Positions 51,496 through 58,996 of a stretch of DNA of 64,000 nt are shown one piece after another. Under the pieces are notes generated by a model, which worked only from the letters and a program-made list of their open reading frames with translations, searched no databases and was not told where the DNA came from. Within the stretch, counting starts at the first letter, position 1. Each line of letters begins with the position of its first letter. Origin of the DNA: Bacteroidales bacterium (GTDB taxonomy: Bacteria > Bacteroidota > Bacteroidia > Bacteroidales > UBA932); the NCBI GenBank assembly GCA_017962025.1, contig JAGCWD010000123.1:24219-88218 (forward strand). The letters are read 5' to 3'. The translations under genes were made by a program, and so were the position numbers.

Positions 51496-52494
51496 TTATT
51501 CTTCGAGCAGCCTTACTACTTCATCAGCAGTAAAGTCCCTGGTTTCCACAAGACCAATCTTCATAGGCAGGACAAAATGAATCAAACGTCCTTCGGCTTT
51601 CTTGTCTTTTTTCATGGCATCAGCCAGGTCTCCGATACCAAAGGGACATACTACGGGCAGGCCGCAAGATGCAAAATCATTCTCAAGATGTCCCGCAAGA
51701 CCTTCCTCGGCTATACCGGTTTTCTCAGCAAGGCGGGCCGCCATGATGATTCCCATGGACACTGCGTTTCCATGACTGATCTTTTCTCCGGATATCTTTT
51801 CGATAGCATGGGCGAAAGTGTGCCCCAGGTTGAGGAGCCTCCGCTCGCCGTGTTCTTCCGGATCCCGGGAAGCGATTCCGGCTTTGACCTTTGCTGCTTC
51901 AGCCACCAGAGGTCCAAGGTCCCCGGCGCCGCCTTTCAAGGCTTCTACAGCCTTCTGGTAGTTGTCATTCTCATTACTGATAATGAAAGTTTTCAGCAGT
52001 TCTGCCGCTCCTGAGACTATCTGCGGATCAGGAAGGGTTTCCAGCGGTTCGGGACATATGAATGTTTTTTCCGGCTGACGGAACACCCCTAGCATGTTCT
52101 TGAATGAGTCCAGATTGACTCCGTTCTTGCCTCCGATGGCAGCGTCAACTTGTGAAAGAACGGTGGTGGGTATGAAGCCAAACCTGATACCCCTCTTATA
52201 AACGGATGCTGCAAAACCGGTTACGTCCGTTGTGACACCACCGCCTATTCCCAGAAGATAGGCTTTCCTGTCTGCCCCCTGTTCCATCAGCCAGCGGCAT
52301 ATTTCCGCTACGGTTTCAACAGTCTTGTTTTGCTCTGTCGCTTCAATCATGAATACCCCCTGGACTTCGGCTCCTATTCTTTCTGGCACATAGGAGACAT
52401 TCCTGTCGCAGACAGCAAACAAACCGGAAGATTCAGGGATGAAACTTCCAACCTCAGACAGAGGACAATGGATTATGTTGATAACAGCCCCCAT
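51496..52494 (-). CDS. aroB: 3-dehydroquinate synthase
   Basis: 332 residues, a little shorter than the usual 350-360. It converts DAHP to dehydroquinate with NAD and a metal. Marks: LLGIGGGVTTDVTGFAASVYKRG with the NAD-binding loop, FIPTTVLSQVDAAIGGKNGVNL, the metal Glu/His in GAAELLKTFII and LLNLGHTFAHAIE, and HGNAVSMGI. Overlaps the PPC gene stop by one base (TGATG), so it is co-translated; aroDA follows 5 bp later. Confidence 0.95.
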   Translation of the reverse strand: MGAVINIIHCPLSEVGSFIPESSGLFAVCDRNVSYVPERIGAEVQGVFMIEATEQNKTVETVAEICRWLMEQGADRKAYLLGIGGGVTTDVTGFAASVYKRGIRFGFIPTTVLSQVDAAIGGKNGVNLDSFKNMLGVFRQPEKTFICPEPLETLPDPQIVSGAAELLKTFIISNENDNYQKAVEALKGGAGDLGPLVAEAAKVKAGIASRDPEEHGERRLLNLGHTFAHAIEKISGEKISHGNAVSMGIIMAARLAEKTGIAEEGLAGHLENDFASCGLPVVCPFGIGDLADAMKKDKKAEGRLIHFVLPMKIGLVETRDFTADEVVRLLEE

Positions 52495-52916
52495 CAGAAT
52501 TCGTAGAGATTCAAACCGGTCTCTTCGTCGAAACGGCGTCCGACCTTGCAGTTGAAACGGGTAACTACAAGTTCACAGGCCCCGTTCAGGACGCAACTAA
52601 GAAGATGTCCTCCGACAACAGTGTAGTCCCTCCTTCCGAAATTGGCATGGAGGTGGAGGTAAACTTTCCCATCCTTTTCCGAGATGTTTCCCACGAGGCT
52701 TGAGATTTCCATCTGCTCTTCGAAAACCTTGTCGACATATTTCTTGGTGGCGGGATCAAGGAAGCGTAGGACGGCATGGTTCACCGCACCTATCCCGGAA
52801 ACCTCTCCGGCAAGGATTCCCTGCTCTTCACAGAATGCCGCGAGTGCAGCAACCACTTCCTGATGATTGTCTATGCTGACGACATATTTGTTGCCGTCTT
52901 GAACGAACGAGTACAT
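52494..52916 (-). CDS. PPC/DUF296-domain putative DNA-binding protein
   Basis: 140 residues from the ATG at 52914-52916. A 29-residue longer frame overlaps the sulfatase gene, so this start is preferred. It matches the plant- and prokaryote-conserved (PPC/DUF296) fold: DNHQEVVAALAAFCEEQGI, GEVSGIGAVNHAVLRF, LHLHANFGRRDYTVVGGHLL with the His-rich metal-like site, and the C-terminal CELVVTRFN. Members are single-domain trimers; some bind DNA. Function unknown. It precedes aroB by one-base overlap. Confidence 0.88.
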   Translation of the reverse strand: MYSFVQDGNKYVVSIDNHQEVVAALAAFCEEQGILAGEVSGIGAVNHAVLRFLDPATKKYVDKVFEEQMEISSLVGNISEKDGKVYLHLHANFGRRDYTVVGGHLLSCVLNGACELVVTRFNCKVGRRFDEETGLNLYEF

Positions 52917-52953
52917 ATTCTTAATATTTTCGTGAATATAACGATTTTTCGGC

Positions 52954-54504
52954 TTATTGCAGGGGGTCTGCCTCATGTCCGGCATCGTAATGCGAACCGG
53001 CAAGCTCGAGGAATAATCTCTTCATTCTTGCCAGGAGCTCGGGATTGGCAGCAGAGAGGTCTTTTCTCTGGGCAGGATCTTCTTCAAGGTCCCAGAGGGT
53101 GTCATAGTCGTTGCAGCCAAGTTCGATGCCGGTTTCATTGGTGTCCGGGCCTGAATACGCAGGGATAAACACATGTTTTCCACTTCTCAGGGCAAGTCTT
53201 CCCTGGGCTTCGAGGATTTGGTTTTCCCTTCCTCCGGAAAGGGACTTGCCGAGGAATACATCAACATATTCCTTGCTGTCAAGCCCTTCCGGGACGGAAT
53301 AACCGAGCATCTCTCCAATCGTTGCGTACATGTCCACCTGACAGAACCATGAGTCTGAGACTGAGGGTTCAATGTGTCCCTTCCAATAGACTATGAAAGG
53401 AATATGTGTTCCGGCATCATAGAGGCTGTATTTGCCTCCGCGCAAGCCGTTGTCGGGATCATGTCCTTTTTCGGTAGCGAGTTCCAGGCCCAAGTCCTGG
53501 TAACCATCCTGAAGGACGGCTCCGTTGTCCGAGGTGAAAACGACGATTGTGTTGTCCAGAATACCAAGGGAGTCGAGGCATGCGATTGCCTGTCCGACGC
53601 ACCAGTCCGCTTCAATCACTGCATCTCCGCGGGGTCCAAGGCCGCTGGCCCCTGCAAACCTCTCGTTGGGGACACGTGGAACATGTGGCTCATGAAGACC
53701 GTAATAAAGGAAGAATGGTTCATCCTTGTGGCCGATTATGAATGACTTGACCTTGGACAGGAAATAATCGGCCATGGTTTCGTCCTTCCAACGGGCAGAC
53801 TTCCCTCCCTTCATGAAACCTATCCTTGGAACACCGTTCACTATCGTTCCCTGGTGGCCATGGTGCCACCTCATTTTCATCATCTCAGGGTTGGTCAAGG
53901 CTGTAGGCTCCCCGGGAAAGTTCTTTTCGTAGTCCACCAGGATGGGATCATCAGGATCCAAACCTTCAACCAGACCGTTCTCCACGTAAACCGTGGGAAC
54001 CCTGTCCACGGTTGCGGGAATGAGATTGGTGTAGTCGAATCCGACAGTGTTGCCCGAAGGAGAGATTTCCTTATTCCAGTCCAGTTTCCCATAACCCATC
54101 CCAAGATGCCATTTTCCGATTGCGGCGGTTGAATAACCGTTTTCCTGCATCATCTTGGGGAGTGTCGGGGAGCTTGGATCGATAATCAGAGGTGCGTCTC
54201 CAGGGAGTATCTTGGCATCCGGATTCTTCCATGGATACATTCCTGTGAATAGAGCAAAACGACTGGGGGTGGAAGTGGCGGAGGTCGCATAGGCATTCCT
54301 CATCAACAGCCCGTCGTTTGCAATGGCATCGATGTTCGGAGTATGGATAGTGGTGCTTCCATAGCAGCTTACATCACCAAGGCCTAGGTCGTCGGCAACA
54401 ATAAGAAGTATGTTTGGCCTTTCCGGCTTATCTGATTCCGAACTGCAGGCCACTGCTCCCATGGCCAGGGCAGGCAGGAGGACTCTGGAGGGTTTCATGG
54501 TCAC
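52954..54504 (-). CDS. Sulfatase (Ser-type, anaerobic maturation)
   Basis: 516 residues, lipoprotein signal (LLPALAMGAVACSSES). Sulfatase marks: NILLIVADDLGLGDVSCYGS with metal Asp residues, STPSRFALFTG near 80-90 where the first Ser would become formylglycine by an anSME enzyme, YSTAAIGKWHLGMGYG with Lys-His, GLHEPHVPRVPNERF, and TSDNGAVL with Asp-Asn. The genome must carry a Ser-type anSME. It should cleave sulfate esters from glycans in the periplasm. It overlaps the upstream hydrolase gene by four bases. Confidence 0.94.
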   Translation of the reverse strand: MTMKPSRVLLPALAMGAVACSSESDKPERPNILLIVADDLGLGDVSCYGSTTIHTPNIDAIANDGLLMRNAYATSATSTPSRFALFTGMYPWKNPDAKILPGDAPLIIDPSSPTLPKMMQENGYSTAAIGKWHLGMGYGKLDWNKEISPSGNTVGFDYTNLIPATVDRVPTVYVENGLVEGLDPDDPILVDYEKNFPGEPTALTNPEMMKMRWHHGHQGTIVNGVPRIGFMKGGKSARWKDETMADYFLSKVKSFIIGHKDEPFFLYYGLHEPHVPRVPNERFAGASGLGPRGDAVIEADWCVGQAIACLDSLGILDNTIVVFTSDNGAVLQDGYQDLGLELATEKGHDPDNGLRGGKYSLYDAGTHIPFIVYWKGHIEPSVSDSWFCQVDMYATIGEMLGYSVPEGLDSKEYVDVFLGKSLSGGRENQILEAQGRLALRSGKHVFIPAYSGPDTNETGIELGCNDYDTLWDLEEDPAQRKDLSAANPELLARMKRLFLELAGSHYDAGHEADPLQ

Positions 54505-55349
54505 TTGCGTTTAAGGAAATCCATTATGATTTCGACAGCCTTTTTCTGGTCTTTTCCACGGAATCCGTGACCTGCTCCGGGCATTACTTTGAAGTCGGAA
54601 TTCCTGTAGGCCTCATGTGCCCTTTCTGAATAAGAAATCGGCACCAATGTATCCTGGTCACCATGTATGATCTGGACCGGACCTTCGTAACGTGAAATCC
54701 TTCCATAGACATCCAGGTCATAGAGATCTTTGACATATTCCCGCCCCAATTGCATTCCGAATGCGTTCACCTCCTTTGGCATATCTGTCAACTTGGGATA
54801 CTTCGTCACCCAGTCGTCCTTGATGCAGAGGGCGGGGTAGATCAAAACAAGTTTTTCAACCATTTTCGGGTGATCTCCGGCATACAGGGCAGACACCATG
54901 CCCCCTTGGCTTATTCCAAGCAGGGTGACCTTCCCTTTCTTTATTCCTTTGACTTTCCTGAGCCCGTTTACAACGGCTTCAAGATCCTTCTCTTCCGTGA
55001 ATATGGACATGTCTGACGTCTTTCCGTCTGATTTGCTCGCCCTGCCGCCACCACAGAAATCGTAACAATAGACGGCGTAGCCAAGTTTGGTAAGAGCTTC
55101 GGCATAAGGGGCTCCGGAGCGGTGGTTGCTTCCGATGCCGTGTGATACTATGAGAAGGGGAGCCTTTTTTATCCCTTCCGGCCTGTAAAGGACACCGTAG
55201 ATTTTCTGTTTTCCTTTCTTCAGCCATAATTCTTCCTGTGAAAAGTTTGTGGCAGTTTTATTGACAAGGCTGCAACCGGAGAGCACCAACGATGTTGCGG
55301 CGGCCAATACTGACAAAAAGAGAACAAAACGACGATAAGAATGAGACAT
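54501..55349 (-). CDS. Lipoprotein alpha/beta-hydrolase (esterase-like)
   Basis: 282 residues, lipoprotein signal with Cys26 (LVLSGCSL). The alpha/beta-hydrolase core is intact: VSHGIGSNHRSGAP, GISQGGMVSAL with nucleophile Ser near 147, Asp in HGDQDTLVPIS and His in GAGHGFRGKDQ. Such proteins are often esterases acting on acyl or feruloyl groups of polysaccharides. First gene of the minus-strand run with the sulfatase, so a role in processing acylated and sulfated glycans is plausible. It has a TATCTTTG -7 box. Confidence 0.87.
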   Translation of the reverse strand: MSHSYRRFVLFLSVLAAATSLVLSGCSLVNKTATNFSQEELWLKKGKQKIYGVLYRPEGIKKAPLLIVSHGIGSNHRSGAPYAEALTKLGYAVYCYDFCGGGRASKSDGKTSDMSIFTEEKDLEAVVNGLRKVKGIKKGKVTLLGISQGGMVSALYAGDHPKMVEKLVLIYPALCIKDDWVTKYPKLTDMPKEVNAFGMQLGREYVKDLYDLDVYGRISRYEGPVQIIHGDQDTLVPISYSERAHEAYRNSDFKVMPGAGHGFRGKDQKKAVEIIMDFLKRK

Positions 55350-55374
55350 TATTTGTGGTTTTTTCAGTTACTAA

Positions 55375-55382
55375 CAAAGATA
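55375..55382 (-). promoter_or_regulatory. -7 promoter element for the hydrolase-sulfatase operon
   Basis: TATCTTTG on the minus strand, 26 bases before the hydrolase start; perfect match to TAnnTTTG. Confidence 0.55.
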
Positions 55383-55489
55383 ATACATATGTGACAAATA
55401 AGTGCTGGTTAGTTTTTATTCGCGGAGATGCTTTCGATTCTCAAGCGCAGGGTTCGGGACATGGGCCTCGGCGATTTCACCGAAATCAT

Positions 55490-55497
55490 TATCTTTG
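55490..55497 (+). promoter_or_regulatory. -7 promoter element for the beta-helix lipoprotein
   Basis: TATCTTTG, perfect match, 21 bases before the ATG; divergent to the hydrolase promoter in a 169-bp gap that holds nothing else I can identify. Confidence 0.55.
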
Positions 55498-55518
55498 AGA
55501 GTTAGATATAATTGAATT

Positions 55519-56697
55519 ATGAAAAAGCTGATAACCATAATAGCAATTGCCACATCGGTGCTTGTTTCCTGCAATTCACCTGAAAGAAGGATAGAGAAAG
55601 CAGCACGCCTTGGCCGGCTCAGTGTTACCGATTTCGGCGCCAAAGGTGATGGCGTCACGGATGACACAAAAGCTATTCAGCGCGCAATTGATTATCTTGA
55701 TAGCAGGGGCGGAGGGAAGCTATTCTTCCCATATACCAAAGCCGGTTATCTTCTCTCTTCCCCTGCAAAGGAATATGCGTCCAACGGGAGACTGGTCCGT
55801 GCCCAGCTTGTACTCCCTCCGGGAGGCTCCAACATCCAGTTTGAAGGAGAGATGCCATGTAAACTCCTTTATACCTACCAAGTCCGACCGCCTGAAAGTG
55901 TCAAACAAAACTTCACTCCTACGAAATTCGGGGATATGGGCATGCCAAACACTTGCCTGCATTCCACTTGGGATGCTCCTGAGGTCACGGATTCACTTGA
56001 AAGGCCCTGGGCGGTGATTGCCGCTCCAGAAGGAGACGGTGGTGACGGACGTTTCTCAAGGAGTATCTTTTCAATGAAGAATTTGGAAATCAGGGTACAT
56101 CTCGATACGGGCAGGATGTATCCAAGCACTTCCGCAGCCTTCTTGAAAAATGTTTCCAGAATTATCATCGAAGATTCCCAGTTCTGTCTGGACGAACAGG
56201 TTGGAGACACCGAATTGGGGAAATCTCTCCAGCCAAATCCCTGCCATACCATCGGGTTGCATGCTTCCGGAAACCAGAACGATGACCAGATTCTGAGGAA
56301 TGTAGCCGTTCAAGGATTCCGATATGGTTTTGTCCTGGGTGAACATATATTCGCCGACTATCTTTATGCCCACAACTGTGAGGAAGCTTTCGTCTTCCAT
56401 GACGCGACACATTTGTCAACGATTGGACATATAGTGGCCCAACACAACCGTATCATCCTTTCCACGACCCGCGGAAAGATGTTCGGGAACAATCCCGACA
56501 GAGTCAACCTGACTGTGGACTTCCTGAACTTCGAGGGCGGCCAGACGGTACCTTCACCTCCGGATGTCTCTAAGCTGGTGTACGGAGTTTACGATCCTGA
56601 TAACCGGCTGCACGGCTCCGTTCAATGGCATGAGCCCTGGGGCCTAGGTGTATTCCCTATCTGCGGAGCGGACAATTTCCGTGTCAGTAAATACTAG
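55519..56697 (+). CDS. Lipoprotein with pectate-lyase-like right-handed beta-helix
   Basis: 392 residues, lipoprotein signal (IAIATSVLVSCNSPE). The start of the mature part, LSVTDFGAKGDGVTDDTKAIQRAID, is the classic pectate lyase superfamily/GH28-like opening of the parallel beta-helix. Strand ladders follow (NLEIRVHLD, IIIEDSQFCL, QILRNVAVQGFRYGF, YAHNCEEAFVFHD). No catalytic triad can be assigned. It may bind or cleave a polysaccharide. Convergent with the S51/ATP-grasp gene, stops 21 bp apart. Confidence 0.82.
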   Translation: MKKLITIIAIATSVLVSCNSPERRIEKAARLGRLSVTDFGAKGDGVTDDTKAIQRAIDYLDSRGGGKLFFPYTKAGYLLSSPAKEYASNGRLVRAQLVLPPGGSNIQFEGEMPCKLLYTYQVRPPESVKQNFTPTKFGDMGMPNTCLHSTWDAPEVTDSLERPWAVIAAPEGDGGDGRFSRSIFSMKNLEIRVHLDTGRMYPSTSAAFLKNVSRIIIEDSQFCLDEQVGDTELGKSLQPNPCHTIGLHASGNQNDDQILRNVAVQGFRYGFVLGEHIFADYLYAHNCEEAFVFHDATHLSTIGHIVAQHNRIILSTTRGKMFGNNPDRVNLTVDFLNFEGGQTVPSPPDVSKLVYGVYDPDNRLHGSVQWHEPWGLGVFPICGADNFRVSKY

Positions 56698-56717
56698 TAA
56701 TGGACGTATTTCCAGGA

Positions 56718-58622
56718 CTATTCAATTAAATACTTGAAATACTCGTCTATGTCCCGGCGTTTGGAAAGACGGGCAATATACACCTGGTCTCCAAGATCGT
56801 CTGCCAAAGCAGCGCTCATACGGGTACAAAGTGAGATCCGGTCTCCGTAGCGTTGCATTATGTCCTGGTGTGAATGCTTGTAGCTATGTACATCCCGCCT
56901 GCCGACATAGGCGCAGTAGAACTGCTCACCGAAATCTTTCCGGCGCTCGCCGAAAGCGACCATGTCAGCCCAGATCTGGAACACGTCCGTAGAATGGGCG
57001 TAGTTCATCATGTCAGGAGTAAGACCTCCCGGAGGACGCATATTCACTTCAAGGCCCACATAATCGCCTTTCTTTCCCAGCCCTTCCCGATCTCTGTCGA
57101 GCTGGAAAAACTCAAGGTGTACGAAGCGGTTCTTGATACCAAAGGCCTTTACGGTGCGCCTGCCGATAGAAGCCAGCTTGGCCGGAACGGTCTTGTTGGT
57201 CCAATAACATGTATCAAGGTTGCCATGGACGATATCCATTATCGGGGTGGGGAAGACGGAGTTGTTCTCGAAAACCGGCTCCATCTTGTCATTGAATATC
57301 GCATCGTATGAAACCAGGAGTCCGGTAATGAACTCCTCCATCACAAACAGTCGATAGTTGTCCGGGTGATCCATGAACCAACTTTCCAACTCTTCGTTCG
57401 AGTGCAGTTTGAAAGTTCCTGTCGCCCCAACCCCGTTATCAGGCTTGGCAATGATCGGGAACCCGGTCTTCTCAGCAAAGGTTTTGACCGCCCCAAGGCC
57501 CTCGGAGCATTTGATCTGCCGGGCAGTCGGAATACCGCCTTTCCGGTAATACTTCTTCATCTCGGACTTGTTCTTGATCGCTGCGATATGGTCCGACTGG
57601 ATGCCGGTGGTAACATTGAAGTCCGTCCGTAGCCTGGCGTCCTGTTCCAGCCAGTACTCGTTGTTGGACTCGATCCAGTCTATCTTGCCATATTTATGGG
57701 CGAACCAGGCAACAGCCCTGTACATCTCGGAGTAATCCTCCAGATTATTGACCTTGTAATAATCCGTAAGGTTTTCCCTGAGTTGCCAGGGAAGATTCTC
57801 CCACGGCGTGTCCGCTATTCCCAGGACGTTGACACCGTTTCTTTTGGCACCGGCACAGAACTGCCAGTAACCCTCGGGGAAGTGGGGTGAAATGAATATT
57901 AAGTTCACGAAACTATATGTTTTATTTTCTTCTGACACTTTTCTCATACCGCCACCCGTTATCTCCCAAGCTTCTCCGAAGAGGGTTGACCTTCCATCTT
58001 TCACCATCACGTATCCTCCATCCGGGAAAGTGTAGAATCGGTGACGGTGACTGTCCGGGAAGACTACGTCCTCAAAAAGGCGTTTGCCATCCAGGATGAC
58101 GTTCCGGACCTGGTGGTAGTGGGGAATCAGATTGATGTCGGTCAGGCCCAACCCCCTGAGCCAGCGCCTGTAGCCAGGATCGATGGCCTCTCCGGGCAAT
58201 TCCGGATGTGAATACACCATATCTGCGCAGTTCATGCTTCCTGCGCTACATCCCATGATGACTCCTTCGTAGCTTTCCAGCAGTCCTTTCAGGCCAATCT
58301 CGTTGATAAAGAGGTTCTGGGTTGGAACATGACCTCCGCAAAGTATTACCCAATCTGCTTTTTTTACGAGGTCACGAATTTTGGAAGAGTTGCGCCTGTC
58401 CAGCATCACTGTCTTTCGGGGAATTATTCCGGATTTAGATATACAGTCCGACATCCCTTTCAGGACCGAGTCTGTGAAAGCTATTTCGTCCGGGGCAGCG
58501 CTCACGAGCAAGACAAAAGGTCTCTCGGGCAGCTCCGCTTTCACACGGGCAAGAAAACCATTGTCTGAAGTAAAATGGTCCTCTCCGTATCTTGTCGGGC
58601 TTCCTGTCAAGAACAGTGTCAT
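56718..58622 (-). CDS. Fusion: peptidase S51-like domain + ATP-grasp ligase domain
   Basis: 634 residues from the ATG at 58620-58622; a TATCTTCG box 8 bases upstream supports it over a start at 58706. Residues 1-235 resemble S51 peptidases (dipeptidase E, cyanophycinase): a CGGHVPTQ loop at 95-102, the nucleophile elbow MGCSAGSMNCAD with Ser126, and LIPHYHQVR with His168. Residues about 240-630 form an ATP-grasp ligase: an N-terminal PurK-like segment (IADTPWENLPWQLRENL), KPDNGVGATGTFKL near 370-385, FVMEEFITGLLVSYDA, and the metal-binding LEVNMRPPGG. No signal peptide, so cytoplasmic. A ligase and a peptidase in one chain suggests making and cleaving of a peptide-like bond; the product is unknown. 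Confidence 0.82.
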   Translation of the reverse strand: MTLFLTGSPTRYGEDHFTSDNGFLARVKAELPERPFVLLVSAAPDEIAFTDSVLKGMSDCISKSGIIPRKTVMLDRRNSSKIRDLVKKADWVILCGGHVPTQNLFINEIGLKGLLESYEGVIMGCSAGSMNCADMVYSHPELPGEAIDPGYRRWLRGLGLTDINLIPHYHQVRNVILDGKRLFEDVVFPDSHRHRFYTFPDGGYVMVKDGRSTLFGEAWEITGGGMRKVSEENKTYSFVNLIFISPHFPEGYWQFCAGAKRNGVNVLGIADTPWENLPWQLRENLTDYYKVNNLEDYSEMYRAVAWFAHKYGKIDWIESNNEYWLEQDARLRTDFNVTTGIQSDHIAAIKNKSEMKKYYRKGGIPTARQIKCSEGLGAVKTFAEKTGFPIIAKPDNGVGATGTFKLHSNEELESWFMDHPDNYRLFVMEEFITGLLVSYDAIFNDKMEPVFENNSVFPTPIMDIVHGNLDTCYWTNKTVPAKLASIGRRTVKAFGIKNRFVHLEFFQLDRDREGLGKKGDYVGLEVNMRPPGGLTPDMMNYAHSTDVFQIWADMVAFGERRKDFGEQFYCAYVGRRDVHSYKHSHQDIMQRYGDRISLCTRMSAALADDLGDQVYIARLSKRRDIDEYFKYLIE

Positions 58623-58996
58623 AACGCCCGCGAAGATACTATTTTTATCAGAGAAAGAGGCATTATCGAGCCGACCGGCGGTCTTCAGGTGTTCAAGAGG
58701 AAACAAATAATGCTGTTATGTACCCAAATGGGTACCTCGGGTTGTCAATAGGCCACAAAAATGGCCTTTTTGTTACTATTGGGCCACCTGACAATGACGT
58801 TGATTTGAAAACAAAACCGCCCCCAGAGAGGCCTGGAGGCGGTGTGTTGATGCTAGATGTGATTCCGTTGGGAACAATTCTGGATAGATTGTTCTTCAGC
58901 AGTATGAGCAGCGTATTGCTTGAGAAAAACTAATAATTCTTAAATATTTAACTATTGAAGTTAATCAATAGTAACAAGAGTTATAAGAATCCTCTT
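58623..58996. other. 374-bp intergenic region with several hairpins
   Basis: No convincing gene. It holds the likely -7 box of the S51/ATP-grasp gene (58631-58638 minus, TATCTTCG), a GTACCC/GGGTAC palindrome at 58720-58735, a hairpin GGCCA-caaaaa-TGGCC followed by five Ts at 58751-58771 (plus), outer arms TTGTCAATAGGCC and GGCCACCTGACAA around it, and a terminator for the minus strand at 58816-58843. A 71-codon plus-strand frame at 58718-58933 has no recognisable features. Confidence 0.6.
58811..58843 (-). terminator. Terminator of the SusD-hybrid gene
   Basis: Read on the minus strand: ACCGCC, one mismatch, CCAG, a 6-base loop, CTGG, mismatch, GGCGGT, then TTTTGT. It lies 150 bases after the SusD-hybrid stop at 58997. 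Confidence 0.65.

Noticed and set aside
58718-58933. 71-codon plus-strand frame in the 58.7 kb gap
   Set aside because: It runs through several hairpins and a terminator, has no recognisable sequence and no promoter.
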